A stretch of 64,000 nucleotides of DNA from Salipaludibacillus sp. LMS25 (lineage in GTDB: Bacteria; Bacillota; Bacilli; Bacillales; Salisediminibacteriaceae). Both the position numbers and the translations under genes were made by a program. The notes beneath the pieces were generated by a model. The model made no database searches. It was not told where the DNA came from and saw only the letters and a program-made list of their open reading frames with translations. Position 1 is the stretch's first letter, and every line of letters starts with the position of its first letter. The stretch spans positions 2,574,001-2,638,000 of the forward strand of contig NZ_CP093299.1 of NCBI RefSeq assembly GCF_024362805.1, read 5' to 3'. Below, piece after piece: positions 8,987 through 17,069 of this stretch.

Positions 8987-9733
8987 ATGGAAATTATAAA
9001 AGTGGCAAACTATGAGGCAATGAGTGTTCAAGGAGCACATCATATTTTAACGCACTTAATAACGAAACAAATAAATGTTCTTGGATTAGCCACAGGAGGA
9101 ACACCTGAAGGCTTATACCGGACTTTACGCGAAAAAATCAACGAAAAGGCGTTATCGCTCAATCACCTTCATACTGTGAATTTAGATGAATATATCGGTT
9201 TACCTGCGGACTCACCAGCTAGCTATCATCATTATATGCATGATATTTTTTTTAAATATATCGCTATTCCTACAGAGAATACACACCTGCCAAACGGAAA
9301 TGCTCCTGATGTGGTGGAGGAATGTGCTCACTATGAGAAGGTAATTGAAAGCCTTGGAGGCGTGGATTTACAGTTACTTGGAATCGGGCACAACGGCCAT
9401 ATCGGATTTAATGAGCCTGGGAGTCCCTTTAATGGGCGGACAAGAATAGTTGATTTAGCTCCTTCCACTATTGAAGCAAATGCCCGGTATTTTTCTTCAA
9501 AAAAGGATGTGCCACGACAAGCCATCACGATGGGCATTGAAAACATTATGGAAAGCAGACATATTTTACTCCTGGCATCGGGCAAGGAAAAAGCGGATGC
9601 CGTGAAAGCTTTAATAGAAGGTAATGTATCAGAAGAAATACCAGCTACCATTTTACAGCATCATCCAAATTTAACAATTATCGCTGATGAAGCAGCGTTA
9701 AGTAGCGTAACCCGAGCCCTCCCAACCATTTAA
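8987..9733 (+). CDS. nagB: glucosamine-6-phosphate deaminase
   Basis: NagB of 248 residues converts glucosamine-6-phosphate to fructose-6-phosphate and ammonia. The family signature blocks are complete: phosphate-binding GLATGGTPEGLY, catalytic Asp in NLDEYIGL, and GIGHNGHIGFNEPG holding the ring-opening Asp/His/Glu region. The length matches short Bacillus NagB, lacking the extended allosteric tail of the E. coli enzyme. GGGAGG precedes the ATG. It is the last gene of nagAB; no GntR regulator gene follows, unlike B. subtilis nagA-nagB-nagR. Confidence 0.95.
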   Translation: MEIIKVANYEAMSVQGAHHILTHLITKQINVLGLATGGTPEGLYRTLREKINEKALSLNHLHTVNLDEYIGLPADSPASYHHYMHDIFFKYIAIPTENTHLPNGNAPDVVEECAHYEKVIESLGGVDLQLLGIGHNGHIGFNEPGSPFNGRTRIVDLAPSTIEANARYFSSKKDVPRQAITMGIENIMESRHILLLASGKEKADAVKALIEGNVSEEIPATILQHHPNLTIIADEAALSSVTRALPTI

Positions 9734-9854
9734 GGTGATTACTCGCTTAACCTATTTTTTGAATGAAAACGAGGCTTGGAAGTATAAAAATAAGGCCACT
9801 CTAGTGTACAATAAACATGTGCTTTCCATTTTAAAGTAAAAGCAGGTGTTAAAG

Positions 9855-10310
9855 ATGAGATCACTATCAGTCATTATTATGGTATTGTCTGTTATCACGT
9901 TTCGAAGCTGTGATGATTTAAAGCCGCATGACGATGTAACCTTAGAGTTAGATGCTATTTATTCAGGTGGCACATTGTATTTAACACCGTATATTGTTTA
10001 TGAGGGAGAAGACGAAGCGACTTTTCAGTTTGGAAGTAGTATTGCTTGGATAGATAAGGTGCAACATGAAGGCGAGATGATCTATGAATATGAAGGTGAG
10101 CCGGTGGATGTTGATCAGCAAACGACAATGGAGCATGAGGACGAGCGGGGTGGTTTTACAATAGAATTAGCTGTTGAACCAGGTCTCTATGAGGTCCATA
10201 TGACAGCCAACTATTTTATGTATATAGATGAATGGCAAGAGGAAGGGCTCCCCCCAGAGTATGGGCATTTTAAAATTCAGACAATAGACGTGCAAAGGGA
10301 TGACGATTAG
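9855..10310 (+). CDS. exported hypothetical protein, lipoprotein-like
   Basis: About 151 residues, not assigned to a family. A hydrophobic N-terminus (SLSVIIMVLSVITF) ends in RSCDD; the Cys suggests lipid attachment, but Arg at -2 makes the lipobox atypical. The mature part is strongly acidic and beta-rich in appearance (GGTLYLTPYIVYEGEDEATFQF, IELAVEPGLYEVHMTANYFM), reminiscent of intracellular proteinase inhibitor-like or immunoglobulin-like extracellular domains. Start ATG 9855 is chosen because AGGTG is 6 bases upstream; the GTG at 9846 is part of that site. It stands alone between nagB and the cold-shock gene. The function is unknown. Confidence 0.7.
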   Translation: MRSLSVIIMVLSVITFRSCDDLKPHDDVTLELDAIYSGGTLYLTPYIVYEGEDEATFQFGSSIAWIDKVQHEGEMIYEYEGEPVDVDQQTTMEHEDERGGFTIELAVEPGLYEVHMTANYFMYIDEWQEEGLPPEYGHFKIQTIDVQRDDD

Positions 10311-10391
10311 TCAGTGGAGACGGGATTAAATGAAAACGCATAACATATTGATGCTAAAAGGATTTCTTTTAAAAATTAAACCGTTTCCTCC

Positions 10392-10420
10392 TTGCCTTTA
10401 ATTGGATTGTATGATAAAGT
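10392..10420 (+). promoter_or_regulatory. candidate promoter of cold-shock gene
   Basis: TTGCCT (10392-10397), 17-base spacer, TAAAGT (10415-10420). This leaves a leader of about 110 bases before the cold-shock ORF, a typical feature of csp mRNAs, whose long leaders refold with temperature. The hexamers are only moderate matches. Confidence 0.35.
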
Positions 10421-10534
10421 AAAGCAGTAAGTTTTATTTGAATTCGAAAAACACATTTCGGCCTCAATTAAGTATTATGTAAGGCATGAAACGTTTTGCG
10501 GTATTCAAAGATTTTATTTAAGGAGGCCGTTAAT

Positions 10535-10732
10535 ATGACAGGCAAAGTAAAATGGTTTAACTCAGAAAAAGGTTTTGGATTTATCGAGCGTGAAGATGGT
10601 GATGACGTATTCGTACACTTCTCAGCTATCCAAGATGAAGGTTTTAAAACTTTAGAAGAAGGTCAAGAAGTAGAATTCGAAATCGTCGAAGGAAACCGTG
10701 GACCACAAGCTTCTAACGTTGTTAAACTTTAA
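10535..10732 (+). CDS. cold-shock protein, CspA family
   Basis: A 65-residue single cold-shock domain with both RNA-binding motifs: RNP1 KGFGFIE (residues 13-19) and RNP2 VFVHFSAI. It binds single-stranded RNA/DNA and acts as an RNA chaperone and transcription antiterminator. The start is ATG 10535, directly after an ideal AAGGAGG and a 7-base spacer; an upstream in-frame extension would run through that site and is rejected. It has its own terminator. Codon use is strongly biased (AAA, GAA, CGT), as in highly expressed genes. Confidence 0.96.
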   Translation: MTGKVKWFNSEKGFGFIEREDGDDVFVHFSAIQDEGFKTLEEGQEVEFEIVEGNRGPQASNVVKL

Positions 10733-10753
10733 TTAATTGTCTAACACATACGT

Positions 10754-10788
10754 ACCTGCTCCGCTCATTTGAGGGGGCAGGTTTTTTA
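10754..10788 (+). terminator. terminator after csp gene
   Basis: ACCTGCTCC pairs with GGGGCAGGT around an 11-base loop, followed by TTTTTT. It starts 22 bases after the stop codon. Confidence 0.9.
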
Positions 10789-10908
10789 CATGCTTTTTTT
10801 GTTAAATAAACTGTAGTTTCTACAGCTTATATTTGATAATATAGTGGAGCAATGACTAATAGTTGATAGTAGAGACGCTACCCTATTGGCGTGAACGAGG
10901 TGGATGAG

Positions 10909-11901
10909 ATGGTAACGATAAATGATATTGCAGATTTAGCGGGCGTGTCACGAACGACAGTCTCCCGTGTTCTAAATAGTTCTGGTTATGTGAGCGAAAA
11001 AGCAAGGAATAAAGTATTAAAGGTCATTGAACAAACGGGTTATGTTCCTAGTGAGCATGCCAAGTCATTACGTACGAAGAAAACGAAGGTTATCGGTGTC
11101 CTTTTACCAAAAGTAAGTACGGAAACAGTCAGTCGCATTGTAGAGGGAATTGAGTATGTGCTAAGTGAAAATGGCTACCATATTTTACTTGCCAGCGCCA
11201 ATTTAGTAGCTTCGAAAGAATTAGAACATTTACAGTTGTTACAAAGCAGACGTGTAGAGGGGATAATTTTAGTAGCCACAAACACAAATGATGAGTTAGT
11301 TCAAACGATTCAAAGTTTGACTATACCTGTTACAGCATTGGGACAAAACCTCCCAGGTATTTCATGTGTTCTTTATAAAGACTACCAAGCCGCTTACGAT
11401 GTTGTCTCGCTGCTCATAAAAAAGGGCCATACGCGTATTGGCTTTATAGGTGTGGATGAAGCGGACCCAGCAGTGGGAATTGAAAGAAAAAAGGCTTACT
11501 ATGATTGTATGAAACAGGCAGGATTGAATGTGAAAGAAGGCTGGGTGCAAAAAGGTGTGTTTAATATTGACTCAGGGGCTGCCGCGATGGAACGTATGCT
11601 CAAAAACTCAGCTGTGCAACCGACAGCTATTTTCGCAGTGACAGATCGCTTAGCAGTAGGGGCGATGCAAACATTAAAACAAGAAGGCATCTCTGTTCCA
11701 GAAGAGATGGCTGTTATGAGCATTGGTGCTTCGGATTTATCTGAATATGTGACACCACCGTTAGCAACAGTGAATTATTTCCATGAGAAGGCAGGAAGGG
11801 AAACAGCTAAGCTCATGCTAAATCAAATTCACACAAAAGACACTGCTATAAAAAAAATTTCGATGGACTATAGACTTATTGAAAGAGATAGTTTATTATA
11901 G
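10909..11901 (+). CDS. LacI family transcriptional regulator (sugar PTS control)
   Basis: Repressor of 330 residues. The N-terminal LacI helix-turn-helix (TINDIADLAGVSRTTVSRVLN, residues 3-23) is followed by the hinge helix and a periplasmic-binding-like effector domain (KTKVIGVLLPKVS to the end). ATG 10909 is preferred over GTG 10891: AGGTGG lies 5 bases before the ATG, and the HTH then starts at the normal position. The gene lies directly upstream of a PTS permease gene and two matching palindromes occupy the gap between them, so it is very likely the repressor of that permease. The inducer would be the sugar or sugar phosphate handled by the PTS, probably sucrose-related. Confidence 0.92.
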   Translation: MVTINDIADLAGVSRTTVSRVLNSSGYVSEKARNKVLKVIEQTGYVPSEHAKSLRTKKTKVIGVLLPKVSTETVSRIVEGIEYVLSENGYHILLASANLVASKELEHLQLLQSRRVEGIILVATNTNDELVQTIQSLTIPVTALGQNLPGISCVLYKDYQAAYDVVSLLIKKGHTRIGFIGVDEADPAVGIERKKAYYDCMKQAGLNVKEGWVQKGVFNIDSGAAAMERMLKNSAVQPTAIFAVTDRLAVGAMQTLKQEGISVPEEMAVMSIGASDLSEYVTPPLATVNYFHEKAGRETAKLMLNQIHTKDTAIKKISMDYRLIERDSLL

Positions 11902-11904
11902 AGG

Positions 11905-11918
11905 TGGAATCGGTTACA
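11905..11918 (+). promoter_or_regulatory. secondary LacI-type operator (imperfect)
   Basis: TGGAATCGGTTACA starts 4 bases after the regulator's stop codon. It matches the perfect operator at 11947-11960 in 12 of 14 positions, with the mismatches in the right half. Centres are 42 bases apart, four helical turns, compatible with looping by a tetrameric LacI protein. Confidence 0.55.
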
Positions 11919-11936
11919 TCTTGATTCACCTTATTT

Positions 11937-11966
11937 TTTCACAGTGTGGAATCGATTCCATAAGAT
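11937..11966 (+). promoter_or_regulatory. promoter of PTS gene with operator in spacer
   Basis: TTCACA (11937-11942), 18-base spacer, TAAGAT (11961-11966). The perfect operator palindrome fills most of the spacer, the classical position for steric repression. Confidence 0.55.
11947..11960. promoter_or_regulatory. primary LacI-type operator
   Basis: TGGAATCGATTCCA is a perfect 14-base palindrome with the central CG typical of LacI/GalR-family operators. It is placed between the -35 and -10 of the PTS promoter. Confidence 0.75.
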
Positions 11967-12022
11967 ATCTGCATCATTTCGATTTTTTTGGAGATCATTA
12001 ACTATGAGAGGAGTGTTTTTCA

Positions 12023-13435
12023 ATGTCTGATGAAAATCGTCAAATTGCAAAAGAAATTATAGAAGCAATCGGAGGCCAGGACAACATTTCATCGGTTGCT
12101 CACTGTGCCACAAGACTTCGAATTATGCTTAAGGACAAAGAAAAAGCAAGTCAAGAGAAAGTGGAGGAAATAGATAAGGTTAAAGGTGCCTTTTATAATG
12201 CCGGTCAATTTCAAATCATTTTTGGAACCGGTACAGTTAACCGTATTTATGAACAAGTCATTGGTTTAGGGGCACCAGAGTCCTCAACTTCAGAGCAAAA
12301 AAATGAAGCGAAGAAACAAGGGACGCCAATTCAGCGGATGTTACGTACGTTCGGAGATATATTTGTTCCTATCATTCCAGTCCTCGTTGCAACCGGTTTA
12401 TTTATGGGACTTAGGGGGTTAATTACCCGACCAGAAATTCTCGGATTATTTGGAACAACACCTGACGACATTCCAGCGAACTTCTTATTATATACTCAAG
12501 TGTTAACAGATACAGCGTTTGCATTTTTGCCAGCTCTTATCGCCTGGTCAACATTCCGTGTATTCGGTGGAAGTCCTGTTTTAGGGATTGTACTCGGTCT
12601 TATGCTCGTAAATCCGGGGTTGCCAAATGCCTATGAGGTAGGTGAAGGGGAAGCCAATCCACTGATGTTTTTAGGATTCATTCCGGTTATTGGTTATCAA
12701 GGGTCTGTTTTGCCAGCATTTATTGCCGGTATTCTCGGTGCAAAATTGGAGAAATGGTTAAGACAAAGAATTCCAGAAGCGTTAGACTTAATTCTTACAC
12801 CGTTTCTTACGTTGTTAATCATGATCACAGCGGCGTTATTTATCATAGGTCCAATTTTTTCCTTTGTAGAGAGTGGTATCATGGCAGGGACTCTTGTTGT
12901 ACTTGAGTTGCCACTTGGCTTAAGCGGTTTGATTGTCGGCGGACTTCACCAAGTCATTGTCATTACCGGAGTACATCATATATTTAATTTATTGGAGATC
13001 CAATTAATAAACCAAAATGATTTAAATCCATTTAATGCACTTATTACTGCAGCGATTGCTGCACAAGGTGGGGCAACACTTGCAGTTGGTCTCAAGACAA
13101 AATCAAAGAAACTAAAAGCATTGGCATTGCCATCATCTTTTTCAGCTTTCTTAGGTATTACAGAGCCAGCAATTTTTGGTGTAAACCTACGGTATATTAA
13201 ACCGTTTATTATGGGGTTGATTGGTGGAGCTGCCGGTGGTTTCTTTGCAGCCTTGTTTAACTTACAAGGAACAGGCATGGCTATAACTGTTATTCCAGGA
13301 GCTTTACTATATATTTACGAACTACCAAGTTTCCTTCTTTATATTATTACTAACGTGATTGCGCTTGGCGTTGCTTTTACTCTAACGTGGATGTTTGGAT
13401 TCAATGATAAAATTAAAGAGTCGATTGACGGTTAA
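12023..13435 (+). CDS. PTS sugar transporter EIIBC, glucose/sucrose superfamily (sucrose-type)
   Basis: A 470-residue permease of the phosphotransferase system. The EIIB domain (residues 1-85) contains the phosphocysteine in SSVAHCATRLRIML, and EIIC follows with about 10 membrane segments (from RTFGDIFVPIIPVLVATG), ending AFTLTWMFGF. There is no EIIA domain, so phosphate must come from an EIIA encoded elsewhere. The motif GAFYNAGQFQIIFGTGTV is most like sucrose EIIBC proteins; trehalose or other alpha-glucosides remain possible. GAGAGGAG precedes ATG. Unusually, no phospho-glycosidase or sucrose-6-phosphate hydrolase lies beside it, so the catabolic enzyme must be elsewhere. Confidence 0.92.
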   Translation: MSDENRQIAKEIIEAIGGQDNISSVAHCATRLRIMLKDKEKASQEKVEEIDKVKGAFYNAGQFQIIFGTGTVNRIYEQVIGLGAPESSTSEQKNEAKKQGTPIQRMLRTFGDIFVPIIPVLVATGLFMGLRGLITRPEILGLFGTTPDDIPANFLLYTQVLTDTAFAFLPALIAWSTFRVFGGSPVLGIVLGLMLVNPGLPNAYEVGEGEANPLMFLGFIPVIGYQGSVLPAFIAGILGAKLEKWLRQRIPEALDLILTPFLTLLIMITAALFIIGPIFSFVESGIMAGTLVVLELPLGLSGLIVGGLHQVIVITGVHHIFNLLEIQLINQNDLNPFNALITAAIAAQGGATLAVGLKTKSKKLKALALPSSFSAFLGITEPAIFGVNLRYIKPFIMGLIGGAAGGFFAALFNLQGTGMAITVIPGALLYIYELPSFLLYIITNVIALGVAFTLTWMFGFNDKIKESIDG

Positions 13436-13444
13436 ATAGTCACG

Positions 13445-13480
13445 TAAAGCTGTTCCAAATGGTATTTTGGAGCAGCTTTA
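13445..13480 (+). terminator. terminator after PTS gene
   Basis: TAAAGCTGTTCCAAA pairs with TTTTGGAGCAGCTTTA around a 5-base loop; CACTTTT follows. It begins 10 bases after the stop codon. Confidence 0.75.
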
Positions 13481-13682
13481 CACTTTTAGATTCTCAAAAA
13501 TAGTCCCTCTTTTCTTCCTTCACCAGATTCTATTTTCATTAGAAATGACTATCCGTGTTAAAGCCGAAAAGGGACAGTTGAAAATGTAAAGAAAGTGAGA
13601 TATCTTGTCCAATTGCTTTGGGACAATGGAAAAGCACTTTACATTCAGGTCGCTGATAGCGAGTCATGTAAAGCGCTGGTAG

Positions 13683-13737
13683 TTTATCCCACTCTTAAGG
13701 GGCAGTAAAACCCCCACTGATTGAAGCTTAGCTTTAT
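13683..13737 (+). repeat. dispersed repeat, class A short form (locus 3, left unit)
   Basis: TTTATCCCACTCTTAAGGGG, GGGGCAGT, AAAACCCCCAC joined directly to CTGATTGAAG and the GCTTTAT tail. The central 100 bases of the full element are missing. It shares its terminal TTTAT with the class B unit that follows. The surrounding 13481-13682 shows no gene. Confidence 0.88.
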
Positions 13738-13840
13738 CACAGCTAACCGTCTGAAAAACGCCCGCCTGAAAATAGAGAGGAGATAAATCTATAGGTGGGA
13801 GATAACGGATGCTAATGGCCGGATTGAAGGTTCGTTTTAT
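13733..13840 (+). repeat. dispersed repeat, class B shortened (locus 3, right unit)
   Basis: TTTATCACAG with left stem CCGTCTG, inner stem CGCCCGCCT against AGGTGGGAG, then ACGGATG. The second hairpin is missing, and the unit ends GATTGAAGGTTCGTTTTAT. It is fused to the class A short unit through one TTTAT. Its end lies 13 bases from the stop codon of the convergent fapA-like gene. Confidence 0.85.
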
Positions 13841-13852
13841 GGACTGAATTTG

Positions 13853-15910
13853 CTAATATAAGGTCACAACGTCATCAACATCGAGCCTTGCTCGAACCAT
13901 TGAATGGCTTTTATTAAAGACATATTGCCGGTCTCCTATTTTCAACGTGACATCAGGGTGAACTTCTTTTATTTTAATTGTTTGATTGTGAGGGACTTCA
14001 ATTAAAGTTTTAACCCCTCCGGCAGAACCTGCTACACCGATCTCCACACCTTCTTTAGCGAACAGTTTCCCCCCGATCATTTGTCCTTCAATTTGGACGT
14101 TTCCATCTGAGTGAATGACTGTATGGACACACCCTTTACCTTTAATATGAATATCACCATTACAATGAAGCTCACTATTCATCGCATATTGGACAACGAT
14201 AGAAGAATGATTTTGAAGCGGGCTTTCACATACTTCTAGTAATTTAGTTCCTGTGTGCACGAATTTTTCTAAATCTTTTATCGTTTTAAATTGATTATGG
14301 TGGTAAATGAGTAGACCTTTGTATAAAGAAACAGCAAAGCTCTGCCAACTCTTATCTAACACATTTTGTTTCGTATTAATGGTATTTAATAAATCCTTTG
14401 CAAGCGGCACAAGGGGTTTAAATTTGGATTCAGTCAGCAGTTTGATCACAGGTCCAAGACTTTGGTTAATGGCGTATGTTTGTTGGAAACTTTCAGTCTG
14501 AACAAGCTGTTTAACTACTTGGGTAAAAGGCATAAGCACTTCCATAAATGGGGCTAGTTTTTTAGTCATTTCCTCGAACACTAGGCTGTTTTTACCGGCG
14601 ACTAAAGAACTTTTTATGGCGTTTGCCCCTACGGTGATCTTGTTTCGTGTCTGAACAGAGCTGTGAAGAACACTTTTATGAATCCATGCAGAGCCTTCCG
14701 CATTGACAACCATATGTTCATTGACGTGACCTGAAATTTCAACATCACCAACGAAGTGAATGTTCCCATCCTCTAAGTTTAAGTCTCCTCGATGCTGAAG
14801 CTTTGGTAGAATATATACTTTCAGCATTTGACCTGTTCTTTCAACTTTAGGCCTACCGTTTTCAACGGCGATAATTTTATTTTCTTCTTCTAAATAGGTG
14901 ATGCCTTGTCCAGGTTTTAAAAGAATAGGATCTCCGGCTTCGGCTTTTAATGTTTCACCGAATACACTTACGCCATCTTCACCTGGAGTCGGGTCTTCTA
15001 CTATCCCTAGCAGCTCTCCTTTTTCAATAGAAGGGATATAAATAGATTCACGGAAATCGATCGTGCCGTCATGTTTTTCGGCAAAGGCTTTTGTGCGTTC
15101 TTTTAAATCTATTTCGAAATGCACCTTTCCATTATCGCCATGCTTAGGTAATGCACCTTCAGCGATAATAAATGTCTCCGTTTTTAACGTGATACAGGCT
15201 TCTTGTATTAATGCTTTGTTTATACCTGTATTAATCCCCATCATTTCTAATTGTTGATAGATATCATCAGCTGTTAATTGATTGTTTGGTTGTTTCCTAT
15301 GATTTGGCTTTAAGACAATTTTTTCTGAAGGAGGATGATCTTCCAAATAAGCAACGAGGTAATAGCCAGGTGTTACAGTGAGTATGGCCTGTTGTTTTTC
15401 ATCATCGACAGTAATGGACCACTCGGTTTCTATGATAGTTGTTTCTAAATCTATTTCCAGCAAATCCCCTTTAGTAAGCGCCGTTTTACCTTCAACCTTT
15501 TCGCCATTTTTCATTAAGGTGACACCATCTGTTATGTCCACAACGGGCTTTTTAGTTTCGGAATCTTGAAAATACAAGCTACTGTCTTTAATCCAAGCTT
15601 TTCCTTCCCACGTATTTATAATCTCAGTCGGGGCGGCAGATTGGCGTAAATCAAAAGAGGGGTTATCCTTCATTTCTTTTATGAGCCACTCTTCCCAATC
15701 CGTGGTCTCACTTTCAACTTCACGTTTATCTATTTTAGAGACCATTATTTTGGCCTTCGATCTAGCCAAGCCAAATAGCTTTTGGGAGCTTTCCTCAATG
15801 ATTTCAATATGAACGTCGTCTTTTTCTAATTGTAATTCATTTAACGCCTTTTCTATAGCTGATTCAACACTTTTGCCTTGAAACATGAGAGCATCTTTCA
15901 AAGCAATCAC
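13853..15910 (-). CDS. FapA family protein (DUF342) with N-terminal Jag-N-like domain
   Basis: Cytosolic protein of up to 685 residues. Residues 9-58 (FQGKSVESAIEKALNELQL ... FGLARSKAKIMV) resemble the Jag N-terminal domain. The large DUF342/FapA region follows (about 200-620), with its right-handed beta-helix signatures (VVNAEGSAWIHKSVLHSS, HCNGDIHIKGKGCVHTVIHS), and then a C-terminal beta region. Family members occur in Bacillus near chemotaxis or sporulation genes, but the biochemical role is unresolved. The start is uncertain: GTG 15910 sits only 2-3 bases after GAGGGG, TTG 15901 has better spacing, and ATG 15886 lacks a site. It is a solitary gene. Confidence 0.85.
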   Translation of the reverse strand: MIALKDALMFQGKSVESAIEKALNELQLEKDDVHIEIIEESSQKLFGLARSKAKIMVSKIDKREVESETTDWEEWLIKEMKDNPSFDLRQSAAPTEIINTWEGKAWIKDSSLYFQDSETKKPVVDITDGVTLMKNGEKVEGKTALTKGDLLEIDLETTIIETEWSITVDDEKQQAILTVTPGYYLVAYLEDHPPSEKIVLKPNHRKQPNNQLTADDIYQQLEMMGINTGINKALIQEACITLKTETFIIAEGALPKHGDNGKVHFEIDLKERTKAFAEKHDGTIDFRESIYIPSIEKGELLGIVEDPTPGEDGVSVFGETLKAEAGDPILLKPGQGITYLEEENKIIAVENGRPKVERTGQMLKVYILPKLQHRGDLNLEDGNIHFVGDVEISGHVNEHMVVNAEGSAWIHKSVLHSSVQTRNKITVGANAIKSSLVAGKNSLVFEEMTKKLAPFMEVLMPFTQVVKQLVQTESFQQTYAINQSLGPVIKLLTESKFKPLVPLAKDLLNTINTKQNVLDKSWQSFAVSLYKGLLIYHHNQFKTIKDLEKFVHTGTKLLEVCESPLQNHSSIVVQYAMNSELHCNGDIHIKGKGCVHTVIHSDGNVQIEGQMIGGKLFAKEGVEIGVAGSAGGVKTLIEVPHNQTIKIKEVHPDVTLKIGDRQYVFNKSHSMVRARLDVDDVVTLY

Positions 15911-16210
15911 CGCCCCTCTATTTTAAGTAAATAAGTAAAGTCATTTTATATCATTTTTTTCCACTTGTTGTTCTTTTTAGTGAAAAAATAAACCTGTTCT
16001 TAAAACAAATCATCAAATGCATTATTAATAACGATACTATTGTAAATTTATAGAATATTTATACTTATATTTTACCTTATTTACGGAGTGATTGAAATAG
16101 TTAAAATGTAAATAAGCCTAAAAGCCTGGTCGCAATTTAGACCAGGCTTTTATACTAACTATGTAAGACTTATAATAGTAGTACACGTTTCAAAAAGTAA
16201 GGTGATGTCA
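15911..16210. other. divergent region fapA-like / crcB
   Basis: An AT-rich 300-base gap with the promoters of two divergent genes and a strong hairpin at 16120-16153. No fluoride riboswitch consensus was recognised in front of the crcB pair, although such a leader is common there. Confidence 0.4.
16120..16153 (+). terminator. strong hairpin upstream of crcB pair
   Basis: AAAAGCCTGGTC and GACCAGGCTTTT form a perfect 12-bp stem with an 8-base loop and U-rich flanks on both strands. It lies 50 bases before the first crcB, so it would terminate any leader transcript from upstream. It may be the expression platform of an unrecognised leader. Confidence 0.7.
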
Positions 16211-16615
16211 ATGAAACAGCAGCTTGCCATAGTGATATCTATATTTGTTGGAGGAACGCTAGGGACACTGCTACGTTATATGATTAATTTACACACGATA
16301 AGCTTGTTGTTCCCATTAGGAACAGTTTTAGAAAATTTATTAGGAAGCTTTCTACTTGGAATGCTCACAGGATGGGTAGCTGTAAAAGCGATTCCTGTTG
16401 CTTTGAAAGAGGGAATGGGTGTCGGTTTTTGCGGAGGATTTACGACCATGTCCACATTAGCAGCTGATGCGGTGTTTATGAGCGGCGAACGTTCCTTTAT
16501 GGCAGCGGCTGTCTATTTAATCATCTCGCTGTTTGGAGGTGTCCTCCTTGCATTAACTGGGTTAAGAGTAGGTGAGGGAATAGCCGTAAGACGTCAAAAA
16601 GAAGGAGATATATGA
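16211..16615 (+). CDS. crcB: fluoride efflux channel CrcB/Fluc (first subunit)
   Basis: Small membrane protein of 134 residues with four hydrophobic helices. Fluc hallmarks are visible: GGTLGTLLRYM near the N-terminus, the N-x2-G-S-F block in ENLLGSFLLG, and GFCGGFTTMSTLA containing the Phe/Thr lining region. It exports fluoride as a dual-topology dimer. The start is ATG 16211, with AAGGTGA 5-6 bases upstream, in preference to the GTG/ATG inside that site. Its stop overlaps the start of the second crcB, and the two probably make a heterodimer of opposite topology, as usual in Bacillaceae. Confidence 0.93.
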   Translation: MKQQLAIVISIFVGGTLGTLLRYMINLHTISLLFPLGTVLENLLGSFLLGMLTGWVAVKAIPVALKEGMGVGFCGGFTTMSTLAADAVFMSGERSFMAAAVYLIISLFGGVLLALTGLRVGEGIAVRRQKEGDI

Positions 16616-16995
16616 TGGCGATTTTAGTAGTAGCAATAGGTGGAGGACTAGGGGCGGTTTCGAGATACTTACTTGGAGTTTTCATAAAATCGCGGACGAA
16701 GGAGAGACGTATTCCTACCGCCATGCTTATCGTTAATGTTCTTGGTGCATTCGGCCTCGGTTTGTTTTTCGGATGGGTCTATCGGGAAGTGCCTGCACTC
16801 GTCTATGAAGATCTTCGTTATTTATTTATCGGTATCGGTTTTTTTGGTGCATTTACAACGTTTTCAACCTTTAGTATTGAAACCTCTACTCTTATTAGAA
16901 AAAAGAAATGGGGTGATAGTGCACTCTATGTTAGTAGTTCTATTATAGGGAGTATTATAAGCTTCGTCCTTGCTATGCTTATAACTGCAGGCTAA
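16612..16995 (+). CDS. crcB: fluoride efflux channel CrcB/Fluc (second subunit)
   Basis: This 126-127-residue paralogue of the preceding gene has GGGLGAVSRYLLG, NVLGAFGLGLFFGW and GFFGAFTTFSTFSIET, the classical Fluc signatures. GAAGGAG is 4 bases before ATG 16612 and 7 before ATG 16615; the second is slightly better placed. Either start overlaps the TGA of the first subunit, so translation is coupled. N-terminal charge distribution differs from the first subunit, consistent with opposite membrane orientation. It is the last gene of the two-gene unit. Confidence 0.93.
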   Translation: MMAILVVAIGGGLGAVSRYLLGVFIKSRTKERRIPTAMLIVNVLGAFGLGLFFGWVYREVPALVYEDLRYLFIGIGFFGAFTTFSTFSIETSTLIRKKKWGDSALYVSSSIIGSIISFVLAMLITAG

Positions 16996-17069
16996 AGAAA
17001 GGCGTCCTCAATGACGACAGCCAGAAAAACGTTAGAAAGCTTGTTCCTCTGGCGGATAGCCATTGAAGG

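Noticed and set aside
10314..10402. Short ORF of about 23 codons upstream of the cold-shock gene
   Set aside because: Weak ribosome binding site and composition typical of random AT-rich sequence; it overlaps the putative csp promoter.
16160..16210. Fluoride riboswitch in front of the crcB pair
   Set aside because: The gene context suggested it, but the conserved crcB-motif core could not be found; only a plain terminator-like hairpin is present.
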